NCBI GenBank assembly: GCA_024642005.1
Contig: JAHECA010000001.1
Coordinates: forward strand, 248,001 to 312,000
Direction: 5' to 3'
Origin: Robiginitalea sp.
Lineage (GTDB): Bacteria > Bacteroidota > Bacteroidia > Flavobacteriales > Flavobacteriaceae
DNA length: 64,000 nt
A program made the translations under genes and the position numbers. Below are positions 33,788-43,714 of this stretch, piece after piece (the stretch's first letter is position 1; each line of letters starts with the position of its first letter). A model generated the notes under the pieces. The model searched no databases. It saw only the letters and a program-made list of their open reading frames with translations, and was not told the DNA's origin.

Positions 33788-35518
33788 ATGGAAAAAGACC
33801 TCACCCATACCCGTTTGGCACTCGCTTCCCTTCTGGGAGCCGTGCTGCTGTTAATCGCCTGCCGTCCCCGGAAGGAATACTTCCCCGGGGAAGCCTCCGA
33901 CGCTATTGTGGTCGACCAAATAGGCTATGAACCCGGCACGCAGAAACAGGCCCTGCTCCGACTGGACGCGGCGACCTTCCAGCTAACCACCCTCGAAGGC
34001 GAAGTGGTTTTTGAAGGGGAACCCTCAGGGGCAAAGGCGTGGTCCCTCTCTGGAGACACGGTTCGCATCGCCGATTTTTCGGCTTTTGAAACTCCGGGGA
34101 CCTATCGGGTTACAGTCCCCGGAAAGGCAGTTTCTGCCCCATTCGAAATAGGCAGCAACCTGTACCGGAGTCTGGCCAGTGCGGCCCTGAAATCGTACTA
34201 CTATGCCCGGTGCGGGGCAGACATCCCGGAAACCTACGGGGGGAAATGGCACCGGAAAGGCGGGCACCCCGACACCCTTGTGCTGGTGCATGCCTCGGCA
34301 GCCGACGAGCACCGGCCCGAAGGCACCCCGATTGCATCGCCCGGGGGCTGGTACGATGCCGGGGACTACGGCAAATACATCGTGAACAGCAGTATTACCA
34401 CCTGGACCTTATTGATGAGCGCTGCCCTGAATGGGGCCTTCCACGAGGAACAAAACCTGAACATTCCCGAATCGGGGGATATGCTCCCCGATATCCTGAA
34501 CGAGGCCCTGGTTAACCTGTCGTGGATGATGACCATGCAGGACCCCCATGACGGTGGGCTCTACCACAAGCTCACCACCAAGGCCTTCGACGGCTTTATT
34601 ATGCCGGATGCCACCTCTGCCCAACGTTATGTGGTCCAGAAAAGCACCCCGGCCTCCCTCGATTTTGCCGCCACTATGGCAGCAGCCTCCCGTGTACTGA
34701 AACAGCATGGGTTAACCGATCTGGCCGGTGAAATGGAAGACCGTGCCGTAAGGGCTTGGGCATGGGCCGAAGAACACCCCGACGTTTTTTACAGGCAGCC
34801 CGAAGATATTTCGACCGGGGCTTACCCCGACTCGTCCCTGGTCGATGAGCGCTTCTGGGCCGCTTCGGAATTGTACCTGACCACGGGCGAAAACCGGTAT
34901 AAGGAGGTGCTGCTCGACCAGTATGCACCCCCCGTAACCCCGAAATGGGACGTCGTAAATACCCTGGGCGCCATATCCCTGCTGACTTCTGAAAAGAGGG
35001 GGGAGTTCGGGGCTTTTGAACACGATTTCCTGGCGTATGCAGCCCGCTTGATCCAAAGGGAAACTTCGAATCCGTACCGGATCAGCACCGACGCCTTTGC
35101 CTGGGGCAGCAATTCGGACGTGGCAAACGACGGGATGTTGAAGCTGGTAGCCTTCCAGCTCTCAAACGACGCAGCCTATGTTGCATCTGCCCGGAACGAT
35201 TTGCATTACCTCCTGGGCAGGAATGCCACGGCGTATTGCTTTGTAACAGGGTTTGGCAGCAAATCGCCCAGGCATCCGCATAACCGGATTATGGCCGCCG
35301 ACGGAATTGACGACCCCATCCCGGGCTATCTGGTCGGCGGGCCAAACACCATTGTCCTGACCGATTGCGAACCGGAGCATGTAAGCCGTAGCTCCTACCC
35401 CGCCGCGTCGTATACGGACACACAATGCAGCTATTCAACCAATGAAACTGCCATTAACTGGAATGCCCCCCTGGTTTTTCTGAGTTCGGGAATCAGTAAC
35501 CTGCCCGGAGCCGATTAG
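33788..35518 (+). CDS. GH9 glucanase lipoprotein (cellulase family E)
   Basis: A 576-residue surface or periplasmic lipoprotein with lipobox LLLIAC (C25). An N-terminal immunoglobulin-like CelD_N domain (about 35-125: IVVDQIGYEPGTQKQALL) precedes the GH9 alpha6/alpha6 barrel. The catalytic acid pair is in GGWYDAGDYGKY (D190, D193), the substrate motif PRHPHNR is present near 495, and the general acid is E553 in STNETAINWNAPL. It should release cello-oligosaccharides or glucose from beta-glucans, feeding the symporter and the GH94 enzyme of the same operon. No carbohydrate-binding module is seen. Exo- or endo-action cannot be told from sequence. Confidence 0.9.
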   Translation: MEKDLTHTRLALASLLGAVLLLIACRPRKEYFPGEASDAIVVDQIGYEPGTQKQALLRLDAATFQLTTLEGEVVFEGEPSGAKAWSLSGDTVRIADFSAFETPGTYRVTVPGKAVSAPFEIGSNLYRSLASAALKSYYYARCGADIPETYGGKWHRKGGHPDTLVLVHASAADEHRPEGTPIASPGGWYDAGDYGKYIVNSSITTWTLLMSAALNGAFHEEQNLNIPESGDMLPDILNEALVNLSWMMTMQDPHDGGLYHKLTTKAFDGFIMPDATSAQRYVVQKSTPASLDFAATMAAASRVLKQHGLTDLAGEMEDRAVRAWAWAEEHPDVFYRQPEDISTGAYPDSSLVDERFWAASELYLTTGENRYKEVLLDQYAPPVTPKWDVVNTLGAISLLTSEKRGEFGAFEHDFLAYAARLIQRETSNPYRISTDAFAWGSNSDVANDGMLKLVAFQLSNDAAYVASARNDLHYLLGRNATAYCFVTGFGSKSPRHPHNRIMAADGIDDPIPGYLVGGPNTIVLTDCEPEHVSRSSYPAASYTDTQCSYSTNETAINWNAPLVFLSSGISNLPGAD

Positions 35519-35536
35519 AAGGGCCCGCAGACCGGT

Positions 35537-36190
35537 TCACAATTTTTCCCCAAAGGCCAGGTCGCCGGCATCGCCCAGGCCCGGGAGGATATATCCCCTC
35601 GAGTTGAGCTCTTCGTCGATAGCCGCGATCCACAAGTGTGTGGAGGAAGGAAAGACCTGCCTGACCCGTTCTACCCCGTCCCGGGAACCGATTACCGAAA
35701 TGATGTGGATCTGTTCGGGCTCCCCGTGGGCGCGAAGGGCCGCCAGCACGTTTTCGAGGGTCTGGCCCGTGGCTAGCATGGGGTCGGTTAGAATCAGGGT
35801 TTTGCCACTCAGCGAAGGGGCTGCGAAGTACTTGACGACCACTTCAAAAGCGTCCTGGTCGTTCTCATGCAGACGATAGGCCGATATGAAGGCATTCCCG
35901 GCCCGGTCGAAGTAGTTGAGCAATCCCTGGTGCAAAGGCAGCCCCGCCCGCAAAACTGAACAGAGTACCAGATCGTTATCGGGCACTTGCATCTGTTTGT
36001 GCCCGAAGGGCGTGGCAACGTCCCGGGAGACGTAATGGAGGGTCTTGCTGAGTTCGTAGCAAAGTACCTCCCCGATGCGCTCAATGTTGCGCCTGAAGCG
36101 CATAGGGTCTTTCTGTATTTCCGAGTCCCGGAGTTCCATCAGGAACTGGTTCAGTATACTGGGCTGTTCGCCGAAGTAGTGTACGGTCAT
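35537..36190 (-). CDS. upp: Uracil phosphoribosyltransferase
   Basis: A 217-residue enzyme that makes UMP from uracil and PRPP in pyrimidine salvage. The PRPP-binding loop LILTDPMLATGQT (about 130-142), RAGLPLHQGLL and the C-terminal ELNSRGYILPGLGDAGDLAFG uracil-binding segment are clear. The ATG at 36190 is preferred over an in-frame GTG one codon earlier. It is convergent with the GH9 gene (18 bases apart) and divergent from galK. Confidence 0.92.
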   Translation of the reverse strand: MTVHYFGEQPSILNQFLMELRDSEIQKDPMRFRRNIERIGEVLCYELSKTLHYVSRDVATPFGHKQMQVPDNDLVLCSVLRAGLPLHQGLLNYFDRAGNAFISAYRLHENDQDAFEVVVKYFAAPSLSGKTLILTDPMLATGQTLENVLAALRAHGEPEQIHIISVIGSRDGVERVRQVFPSSTHLWIAAIDEELNSRGYILPGLGDAGDLAFGEKL

Positions 36191-36306
36191 CACCGGTGTT
36201 TAATGCTAAGGTACATCAAATATGTCGGTCAAAAACCCCTCTTACCTCTGTTGGCAGCCGGCCTTATTTTCCCTGTTTTGGCGTACCTTCCCCTAAAACC
36301 AGAGCC

Positions 36307-37428
36307 TTGTCATACCCGAAAACACTTCAGTTTCGCTCCCCCGGCCGCATTAACCTGATCGGGGAGCACACCGATTACAACCAGGGCTATGTGATGCCGG
36401 CCGCCATAGACCGGGCCATCCGCTTCCGGCTTGAGTCGAATGGACTGCCCCACCTGGCCAGGTTCCGTTCGGAAGACCTGGATGCCTCCTTTTCGGCCAA
36501 CCTGAAGAACATTAGCCCGGGCAGCGGGTGGGAAAACTACCTGCTTGGCGTGCTGCACCAACTCGAACTACGGGGCATTGCGGTGCCCGGCTTCGATTGC
36601 ACGCTGGAATCGGACCTGCCGGTTGGCGCGGGGCTGAGTTCGTCAGCTGCCCTGGAATGCGGGCTGGCCTGGGGTCTGAATCAGCTTTACGGGCTCGGGC
36701 TGCAACCTCGTGAGATCATTGAGTTGTCTCAGGCCGCCGAGCATACCTATGTTGGAACCCAATGCGGTATTATGGACCAGTTTGCCTGCGTTATGGGGCG
36801 GGAAGCGCATTTTTTCTTACTCGACTGCCGCAGCCTGGAACACCGTTACATTCCGGCCGTATTGGGAAATTACAAGCTGCTCTTGCTGAACAGCGGCGTG
36901 ACCCATTCTCTGGCAACAAGCGCCTACAACCAAAGACGGGAGGAATGTGCCGAAGGGGTTGCCCTGCTGGCACGGCGTTTCGAGGGGGTAACGAGCCTGC
37001 GCGACGCAACCTCCGCAATGCTGCGGGAAGTAATCCCTGAACCCGAAAAGGTTATATACAAGCGCTGTCGCTATGTAGTGGAAGAGAACGGGCGGGTGCT
37101 GGAAGCCGCCAGGGCGTTGGAAACCGGTCAGATGGAACGCCTGGGCGAGCTGTTGTTTCAGACCCATCAGGGGCTTAGCGAGTTGTATGAAGTGAGCTGT
37201 GAGGAGCTCGACTTTCTGGTAGAAATGGCGAAACAATACCCCGGGGTGGCCGGGGCGCGCATGGTGGGCGGAGGCTTCGGAGGCTGCAGCCTGAACCTGC
37301 TCAGGGAAGAGGCCGTGCCAGGGTTTAAAAATGCCATGGTTGAAAATTACCGGAAGGCTTTCGGGAAGGAACTCGTCCCCATAGAAGTAGCTCTGGGGCA
37401 GGGGGTTTCTGAAATGTCCGTTTCCTGA
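36307..37428 (+). CDS. galK: Galactokinase
   Basis: A GHMP-family kinase that phosphorylates galactose at C1. Signature motifs are SPGRINLIGEHTDYNQGYVMP at the N-terminus, LPVGAGLSSSAALECG for the phosphate loop, and MVGGGFGGCSLNL near the end. The frame opens at a GTG at 36196, close to the upp start, but the family begins just before the galactokinase signature. The TTG at 36307 (SYPKTLQFRSPG) therefore looks right and gives 373 residues; no ATG is available. No galT or epimerase is adjacent. Start codon uncertain, identity firm. Confidence 0.9.
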   Translation: MSYPKTLQFRSPGRINLIGEHTDYNQGYVMPAAIDRAIRFRLESNGLPHLARFRSEDLDASFSANLKNISPGSGWENYLLGVLHQLELRGIAVPGFDCTLESDLPVGAGLSSSAALECGLAWGLNQLYGLGLQPREIIELSQAAEHTYVGTQCGIMDQFACVMGREAHFFLLDCRSLEHRYIPAVLGNYKLLLLNSGVTHSLATSAYNQRREECAEGVALLARRFEGVTSLRDATSAMLREVIPEPEKVIYKRCRYVVEENGRVLEAARALETGQMERLGELLFQTHQGLSELYEVSCEELDFLVEMAKQYPGVAGARMVGGGFGGCSLNLLREEAVPGFKNAMVENYRKAFGKELVPIEVALGQGVSEMSVS

Positions 37429-37442
37429 TGAAAGCAAAAAAC

Positions 37443-37470
37443 CGGGGGTAACCATTAGGCTTTACCCCCG
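37443..37470. repeat. Inverted repeat after galK
   Basis: CGGGGGTAA (37443-37451) pairs perfectly with TTACCCCCG (37462-37470) around a ten-base loop, 14 bases after the galK stop. It lacks a T-run, so it is at best a weak terminator or an mRNA 3'-end-protecting hairpin. Confidence 0.5.
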
Positions 37471-37650
37471 CGGCCATTCCCGGGTTTCACCCCCCTACCC
37501 GATTTGGGGCCGGCGGCCGGATTCGGTTCTTTTTGGCCCGGCATGGTTATCTTCTCGATTAGTTCGTATATTCACCTGGAGTAATCCAAAAAGCCAGTAA
37601 ACCAATCGAATACGGGGGGCCACCCCAAAAAGCCCGACTGTTTCCCGCCG

Positions 37651-39639
37651 ATGAAGCTCAGTAAATTTATCAAGGAGTGCCGTGAACACCATGTATTCAA
37701 AAGCCTGTCCATATACATTGTGTCCAGCTGGGTGCTCCTCCAGGTTATCGATATCATTGCAGATCCCCTTGGCTTTTCAGGCAAGGTAGTAGCCTACGTG
37801 CTTATCGGGCTGCTGGCCGGCTTTCCGCTATATATCTACGGCGTTTGGAAGTTCCAGCTGGCCCATTCGGAAAAAAAACAGGTAGAACTCGACGAATTGG
37901 GCGTGCCTGTTCCGGGTAAAGTTAAAAAAAGCCCCTTCCAGAAGTTGTATTTTTCCTTCATGGGCATCATCGGGCTTATTTGTACCGGCATGGTGCTCTA
38001 CCTGATCAACCTGAACTTTGTGCAGCCCAGGTTTCAGGCACTCAACGACACAGACGACAAAATTGCCGTGCTCAAATTCGGAAACCTGACGGGCGATCCT
38101 TCCAAAGACCTGATCGGGGAAATGGCCGTAGACTGGATTATACACGGCATTACCCGCAACAAACTGGGGCAGGTAATATCGCCCCAGATCATTGACGACT
38201 ACTCGAGGGTAATCCGGGCCAGCATAGTGCCCGGTAACGAAACCACACGGGTAACCAACTACCTGAAGCCTTCCAGGATTATTGAAGGGGAGTATTTCAA
38301 GAAGGACAACAAACTCATTTTCCAGGCTGCCATCACCGACGAGCAAATGAACCGGACCCTAATCAGCTTTGAACCGGTTGAATGCGACTCCGAATCTCCC
38401 CTGGATTGCATAGAAGCCCTTAACCAACGGATCCTCGGGTATTTGAAAATCGAGGAAAAACCCCTGGAAAGCCTGGAGGAGCACCCCCCAAAATACGAAG
38501 CCTACGAGCTTTTCAGGAAGGCCAAGGCGATGCTTTTAGACAGCGATTCGCTCTACCTGGCCAAAATCAACGAGGCTATAGCCGCAGACCCGAGCTATTT
38601 CGAGCCCAAGACATACCGCTTGCTTTATTACTACAACCAAGGCTCTTACCAAACGGCCGATTCACTTTTGCAGGAAATCAAGAAGGAGTCGGGCATGTAT
38701 TACCGGCAGCAGATGATTTTGAACCTCTACCAGGCACTGCTTGACGGCAACTTCCGCAACGCCTATAAATACCAGCAGGAAGAATACAACATTACCCCGC
38801 TGCACCTTGAAACCAACTCAAATATGATGGTTTTCTCACTCCAGCTGCTCAACAAGCCAGAGGGGGTCGACAGTATTTTCAGGGAGATCGACATGCGCGA
38901 GCTTGACCTTGCCAATTGCCCATGGTGTGAGAACCGACTGAAGATCAAGGCGCTGTCTGACATTGAACTGGGCCGCTATACCTCGGCAATTGAACTCCTG
39001 GAAGGCTTTGCACAGCAAGATGGGTTCTGGGATTTGAAAAAAGTCTTGCTGCGGGCCTATGTACGGGCCGGAATGACTGAAAAAGCCGCCGGCCTGATCC
39101 AAAACCTCCGTATCATAACCGATATTTCCGTGCGTTCAGACCTCGAACTGTTTGTCGCCATGGAATTGCTTCGGGAAGGGAAGCAAGCAGAAGCCTTCGG
39201 TTACCTCGACACAACCCTTGACGCGTTGGGCGAAACGGCGAACCCCTTAGACTACCCCTTGGGGGAATGCCTCTTTTACCGGGAGGATTTCGAAGCGGCA
39301 GAGCCTGTGCTGATCCGGCGTTATGCCGCCGACAGCACTGATTTCAACACCGGGGCCCTGTTAGCCATCACCTACCACCGGAACGGGAAGCCCGAGGCGG
39401 AAGGTGCGCTGGTGCGCAGCATGGAAAACCGGCAGGCGCCCTACCAGTATGGGGAGCTCCATTATTCCCTGGCGCAGTACTACGCCGCTACCGGGCGCAG
39501 GCAGGAGTGCCTGGAAAATTTGCTCAAAGCCATATCCGAAGGTCACTGGTACGAAACCGGGGCCTTCCAGAACGATCCGCTGCTGCGCGACTATTACCAG
39601 AGCGACGAATTTCGTCGGGTACTCACCTATTGGCATTAA
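37651..39639 (+). CDS. Membrane-anchored TolB-like / TPR protein
   Basis: A 662-residue protein. The N-terminus has three hydrophobic helices (about 18-37, 48-68 and 97-118), with the KFIKECREHHVFKSLSIYIVSSWVLLQV type of beginning found in many TPR proteins of sensory systems. Residues about 137-270 resemble the TolB/FlgO-like amino-terminal domain (KIAVLKFGNLTGDPSKDLIGEMAVDWIIHGI). From about 280 on there are TPR-like helical pairs to the end. In other bacteria this architecture follows a DNA-binding or adenylate cyclase domain, but neither is present here. It may be a protein-protein interaction platform in the inner membrane. It stands alone between galK and the xylan locus. Confidence 0.72.
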   Translation: MKLSKFIKECREHHVFKSLSIYIVSSWVLLQVIDIIADPLGFSGKVVAYVLIGLLAGFPLYIYGVWKFQLAHSEKKQVELDELGVPVPGKVKKSPFQKLYFSFMGIIGLICTGMVLYLINLNFVQPRFQALNDTDDKIAVLKFGNLTGDPSKDLIGEMAVDWIIHGITRNKLGQVISPQIIDDYSRVIRASIVPGNETTRVTNYLKPSRIIEGEYFKKDNKLIFQAAITDEQMNRTLISFEPVECDSESPLDCIEALNQRILGYLKIEEKPLESLEEHPPKYEAYELFRKAKAMLLDSDSLYLAKINEAIAADPSYFEPKTYRLLYYYNQGSYQTADSLLQEIKKESGMYYRQQMILNLYQALLDGNFRNAYKYQQEEYNITPLHLETNSNMMVFSLQLLNKPEGVDSIFREIDMRELDLANCPWCENRLKIKALSDIELGRYTSAIELLEGFAQQDGFWDLKKVLLRAYVRAGMTEKAAGLIQNLRIITDISVRSDLELFVAMELLREGKQAEAFGYLDTTLDALGETANPLDYPLGECLFYREDFEAAEPVLIRRYAADSTDFNTGALLAITYHRNGKPEAEGALVRSMENRQAPYQYGELHYSLAQYYAATGRRQECLENLLKAISEGHWYETGAFQNDPLLRDYYQSDEFRRVLTYWH

Positions 39640-39806
39640 CGAAAGCGCCCCAGAAGTTTTCCAGAGAATCCATCGCCGAGCCATGAGAATCCCTTCCAGG
39701 TAAAAGTCCATGAAGGCATCCTGATTCTCAGGGTCTGCAACCCTTCCAAAATATCCGGTTCAGCCCCTGTGCCCGCCGGTGAGCACGTCGGGCAGGCCGG
39801 GAAAAT

Positions 39807-41408
39807 ATGCTATCTTCAGGTAATAAACCCCTAAACGCTCCTCCGATGCCTTCCATCCTGCCTGCAGACTGCTCACTTCGCATCATATGGGCCGCCTTGT
39901 TTTTTTGCCTTCCCCCGGTTTCGAACCTGCAGGCCCAGGAAACAAAAGCTGCCGGGCCACCCTTGTGCCTGAGCTATGAAGAAGACCACCGGCTGATGAT
40001 GTCACGGTTGGGCATTACGGCCCTCCGACCCGGAAGAAATGGGAACCCCGAGGCGCTTGAAAACGCGGCCAATTACGAGGAGGCCCTCGCCAACCCGTAC
40101 CCCGACCTGCCGCCTCTGATGAAGCTGGCCAATGGAAGGGCAGTAGCAACACCCGAAGCCTGGTGGGCGGAAAAGCGCCCCCAGGTCAGGGATGACTTCG
40201 AGCGGGAGGTTTACGGGCGCATTCCGGCACAGGTACCCGGTGTCCGCTGGGAAGTGGTTTACCAGGAACGGGAATACCTCGGGTGGACCCCGGTGTTGGT
40301 AAAAAAATTGGTCGGCCGGGTCGACAACACGGCCTACCCCATGATCGCGGTCGAGCTGTCCATGGTGGTGGTTACCCCGGCAAACGCCCCCGGGCCGGTG
40401 CCCCTGTTGATGCTTTTCGGCCCTGCTGTGCCGCCGGCCCCCCTGCAGCCCAGGCCTGACGATTTTGAAACCCTCAACCAAACCCTGTTGCAGCTGTTGA
40501 AAACCGACTCCGCTTCGGCTGCAATCCTTGATAAATATCCCGCATACAGACCTTTGGTCAGGCCTGAAGGGGTTAGTGCCAACGGGTTTTGGCGCGCGCC
40601 TGCAGCGCCCGACCGCATACACCACCTCATCAACGCCGGATGGGGGTATGCCTTTCTCGATCCGGCCAGTATCCAGCCCGACAACCCGGAAGGACTTACC
40701 TGTTCCGGTATTATCGCCCTGACCAATAAAGGAAAGCCCCGCGAGCCTGAGCAGTGGGGGGCGCTTCGCGCCTGGGCCTGGGGCGCTGCACGGGGCCTGG
40801 ATTACCTGGAAACCGACCCCCAGGTAGATGCCAGCCGGGTGGGCATTGAAGGCGTATCACGTTACGGAAAAGCGGCCCTGGTTACCCTTGCTTTTGAAGA
40901 GCGTTTTGCCCTGGGGCTGATCGGCTCCTCGGGGAAGGGTGGCACCACCCTGCACCGGCGCAATTATGGGGAAGCGGTGGAAAACCTCACCGGGGGCGAG
41001 TATTACTGGATGGCCGGCAACTACCTGAAATATGGGGCAGAAACCGGCTCGCTCGGCTCTATGAACGCCAGCGCCCTTCCCGTAGATTCCCACGAGCTTA
41101 TCGCCCTGTGCGCACCCAGGCCACTATTTATAAGTTACGGGGTGCCTGAAGCCGGGGATGCCCATTGGCTGGACCATCAGGGTAGCTTTATGGCCGCCGT
41201 GGCTGCCTCTCCTGCCTATGAATTGCTTGGCGTGCCCGGTCTGGGGGTTTCTGCCGATTACAGGGAGGCCCAAATGCCCCCGGTAGGCGAAGGCCTGTTG
41301 CGCGGCAAACTGGCATGGCGCCAACACGCAGGGGGTCATACCGATGCCCCCAACATGCCATACTTCATTGAATGGGCGAATGACCAGCTGTTGCCTGGGC
41401 AGGAATGA
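39807..41408 (+). CDS. Glucuronoyl esterase (CE15), exported
   Basis: A 533-residue alpha/beta hydrolase with the CE15 signature GVSRYGKAAL (nucleophile S351) and a C-terminal histidine in RQHAGGHTDAPN. CE15 enzymes cut the ester between 4-O-methyl-glucuronic acid of xylan and lignin alcohols. The signal region LRIIWAALFFCLPPVSNLQAQ follows either the ATG at 39807 or, more conservatively, the ATG at 39846; a TATCTTCA box at 39811-39818 would favour the latter. Its neighbours on the other strand are GH43, UxuA and GH67, which fits removal and use of glucuronate side chains. Confidence 0.88.
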   Translation: MLSSGNKPLNAPPMPSILPADCSLRIIWAALFFCLPPVSNLQAQETKAAGPPLCLSYEEDHRLMMSRLGITALRPGRNGNPEALENAANYEEALANPYPDLPPLMKLANGRAVATPEAWWAEKRPQVRDDFEREVYGRIPAQVPGVRWEVVYQEREYLGWTPVLVKKLVGRVDNTAYPMIAVELSMVVVTPANAPGPVPLLMLFGPAVPPAPLQPRPDDFETLNQTLLQLLKTDSASAAILDKYPAYRPLVRPEGVSANGFWRAPAAPDRIHHLINAGWGYAFLDPASIQPDNPEGLTCSGIIALTNKGKPREPEQWGALRAWAWGAARGLDYLETDPQVDASRVGIEGVSRYGKAALVTLAFEERFALGLIGSSGKGGTTLHRRNYGEAVENLTGGEYYWMAGNYLKYGAETGSLGSMNASALPVDSHELIALCAPRPLFISYGVPEAGDAHWLDHQGSFMAAVAASPAYELLGVPGLGVSADYREAQMPPVGEGLLRGKLAWRQHAGGHTDAPNMPYFIEWANDQLLPGQE

Positions 41409-41422
41409 GCGGGTAAACAGCG

Positions 41423-42517
41423 CTAATCTTCTTCGGGTAATTCCACTTTTTTGTCAAGGGTCTCGATGCTGCCGTCTTCCCGGTAGCTGAGCGGGCTCAC
41501 CTTCACACAACGCAGGTGGGTTTGTCCTGCTGAACAGGAACTGTCGTGGTAAAACAGGTACCACCTGCCCCGGTATTCCACGATGCTGTGGTGGTTGGTC
41601 CAGCCCAGGACGGGTTTCAGAATCACCCCCTGGTAGGTAAAGGGGCCGTAAGGGTTGTCGGCTGTTGCATAAGCTATGTTATGCGTGTCGCCGGTGGAGT
41701 ACGACAGGTAGTAGCGGCCGTTGTACCGATGCACCCAGGCAGCCTCGAAAAACCTCCGCGCATTGTCTCCAGCCCTCAGGGGTTGCCCAGAATCGTCCAG
41801 TATCTGCACATCGCGGGGCGGTTCCGCAAAGGAAACCATGTCGTCGGCCAGGCGGGCCATTTTCGGGGAGATGGCCTGGGCGCTGTCGGGCGGGTACACA
41901 TCTTCCGGGTTGTAGACGCCCCCTTCCCAGCGCTGCAGCTGTCCACCCCAGATGCCGCCGAAATACATGTAATACGCGCCATCGGTATCGGCAAATACAG
42001 CCGGGTCCATGCTATAGCTGCCTGCAATGGGTTCAGGCTGGGCCGTAAAGGGGCCCTCCGGGCTGGTTGAGGTGGCTGCCCCGATCCGGAAGATATCTGC
42101 TTTGTCTTTAGCCGGAAAGTAGAGGTAATACAGGCTGTCTTTCCGGGCCGCGTCGGGTGCCCAGAGCTGGCGGCCGGCCCAGGGGATATTTTCAAGGGCC
42201 AGGGCCACCCCGTGGTCGGTAACCGGTCCTCCCACGCTGTCGAGCGAGAAAACATGGTAGTCCTTCATGTCGAAATGGCTTCCCAGATCGTCTGCGGGCA
42301 CACCTGACTCGATGTCGTGGGATGGGTAGATGTAGAGCCGGCTTCCGAAGACGTGGGCCGAGGGGTCTGCGGTATACAGACCGTTGATAAGAGCCGTGTC
42401 GGGCTTGACTACCGGGCCTGATTTGACCGAAACAGCCTCCCTGGCACTGGGCCCTTGCTGGCAGGAAGTGGCCAGGAGGAGGCCAACAGACCACAGGCTG
42501 AAAAATACTCTATTCAT
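41423..42517 (-). CDS. GH43 glycosidase lipoprotein (xylosidase/arabinofuranosidase type)
   Basis: A 364-residue exported lipoprotein (lipobox LLATSC at C19). It shows the five-bladed propeller features of GH43: INGLYTADPSAHVF with the catalytic base aspartate, SYSMDPAVFADTDG with the pKa-modulating aspartate, and RFFEAAWVHRYNGRYYLSYS with the general acid glutamate. Such enzymes release arabinose or xylose from xylan. It is the last gene of the GH67-SDR-uxuA-GH43 operon, 3 bases after uxuA, and is convergent with the CE15 gene. Confidence 0.88.
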   Translation of the reverse strand: MNRVFFSLWSVGLLLATSCQQGPSAREAVSVKSGPVVKPDTALINGLYTADPSAHVFGSRLYIYPSHDIESGVPADDLGSHFDMKDYHVFSLDSVGGPVTDHGVALALENIPWAGRQLWAPDAARKDSLYYLYFPAKDKADIFRIGAATSTSPEGPFTAQPEPIAGSYSMDPAVFADTDGAYYMYFGGIWGGQLQRWEGGVYNPEDVYPPDSAQAISPKMARLADDMVSFAEPPRDVQILDDSGQPLRAGDNARRFFEAAWVHRYNGRYYLSYSTGDTHNIAYATADNPYGPFTYQGVILKPVLGWTNHHSIVEYRGRWYLFYHDSSCSAGQTHLRCVKVSPLSYREDGSIETLDKKVELPEED

Positions 42518-42520
42518 GGG

Positions 42521-43714
42521 TTAGTCTTTATGAAATTGGTAAAGCAGCCCCTGCTCCAGCCCGCGAAGTTCCGCAAGGCCCTTCAAGCGGCCGATGAGGG
42601 AATAGCCGGGATAGCTTCGGGAGCCGCCTTCCAGTTCGAATAAAAAGCCGTGGTCGGGCCGCATGGGCAGGCGAAGGTTTCTTCGCTGCATAAGGGCCAG
42701 GATGCGGCTGACCACCTCCTCCATGGGCACCTGTCCGTCGAGGTGTTCCGATTCGCGGAAAATGCCTTCAGCCTCATGCCGCACATTGCGCAGGTGTAAA
42801 AAATGAACCCGGTCCCCAAAGGCGTCCAGGATAGCGGGCAGGTCGTTGGCAGGGCCGGCCCCCAGAGACCCCGTACAGTAACACAGGCCGTTTTCGGGTT
42901 CGGGTACCGCTTCGAAAAGTGCCTTCAGGTCTGGGTAGGATGAAACTACCCGGGGCAGGCCCAGCAAGGGGTAAGGCGGGTCGTCGGGGTGGATGGCCAG
43001 CACCTGCCCGCCCTCCCGGGCCACGGGTACCACTTCTTTCAGGAAATGGATCAGGTGTTCCCGAAGCCGGTCCGCGGGAATCCGTTCGTACTGGGCCAGC
43101 AGGCCAAGCAGTTGCGCCTCCGTAAAGTGTTCGTCACTGCCGGGCAGGCCCTGCAGCACGGAGCGCCGCAGGCGCTCCCGTTCGGCATCCGGGATTTCCT
43201 GTGCCAGGGATTTGGCCCGTGCCCTGACTTCAGGGGTGTAATCGGCCTCCGCCCCGGGCCGCTGCAGCAAATACAGGTCAAAATAGGCAAAGGCTGCCCG
43301 GTCGAACCGCAGGGTTCGCGTACCATCGGGGTTCTGGTAGTCAATCGCCGTGCGCACCCAGTCGAGCACCGGCATGAAATTATAGGTGATAACCCGGATG
43401 CCGCAGGCAGCCAGGTTGCGCAGGCTGGCCTTGTAGTGTTCGAGATGGGTTTTATAGTCCCCCTTTTGTTGCTTGATGGCCTCCGAAACAGGCAGGCTCT
43501 CGACCACCACCCATTCCATGCCCGCGGCCCGAATACGTTCCTGGCGCTCGCGGATGGCCTCGATGGGCCAAACCTCCCCCGGGGCATACTGGTGCAGGGC
43601 CGTAACGATCCCTTCCACCCCTGCCTGGCGGATGGAGGAGAGGGATACCCCGTCGTGGGGGCCGTACCAGCGCATGCTGGGCAGCATCCGAAAGGTTTTA
43701 TCTGCCGCTCCCAT
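42521..43714 (-). CDS. uxuA: Mannonate dehydratase
   Basis: A 397-residue enzyme that dehydrates D-mannonate to 2-keto-3-deoxygluconate in glucuronate breakdown. MLPSMRWYGPHDGVSLSSIRQAGVEGIVTALH at the N-terminus, LAIHPDDPPYPLLGLPRVVS and FCTGSLGAG-like YCTGSLGAGPANDL, with HLRNVRHE, are characteristic of UxuA. Translation is coupled to the SDR gene upstream (TGATG, one base shared). Its position between an SDR reductase and GH43, with GH67 at the operon head, gives a coherent glucuronoxylan pathway. KDG kinase and aldolase are not in the window. Confidence 0.95.
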   Translation of the reverse strand: MGAADKTFRMLPSMRWYGPHDGVSLSSIRQAGVEGIVTALHQYAPGEVWPIEAIRERQERIRAAGMEWVVVESLPVSEAIKQQKGDYKTHLEHYKASLRNLAACGIRVITYNFMPVLDWVRTAIDYQNPDGTRTLRFDRAAFAYFDLYLLQRPGAEADYTPEVRARAKSLAQEIPDAERERLRRSVLQGLPGSDEHFTEAQLLGLLAQYERIPADRLREHLIHFLKEVVPVAREGGQVLAIHPDDPPYPLLGLPRVVSSYPDLKALFEAVPEPENGLCYCTGSLGAGPANDLPAILDAFGDRVHFLHLRNVRHEAEGIFRESEHLDGQVPMEEVVSRILALMQRRNLRLPMRPDHGFLFELEGGSRSYPGYSLIGRLKGLAELRGLEQGLLYQFHKD

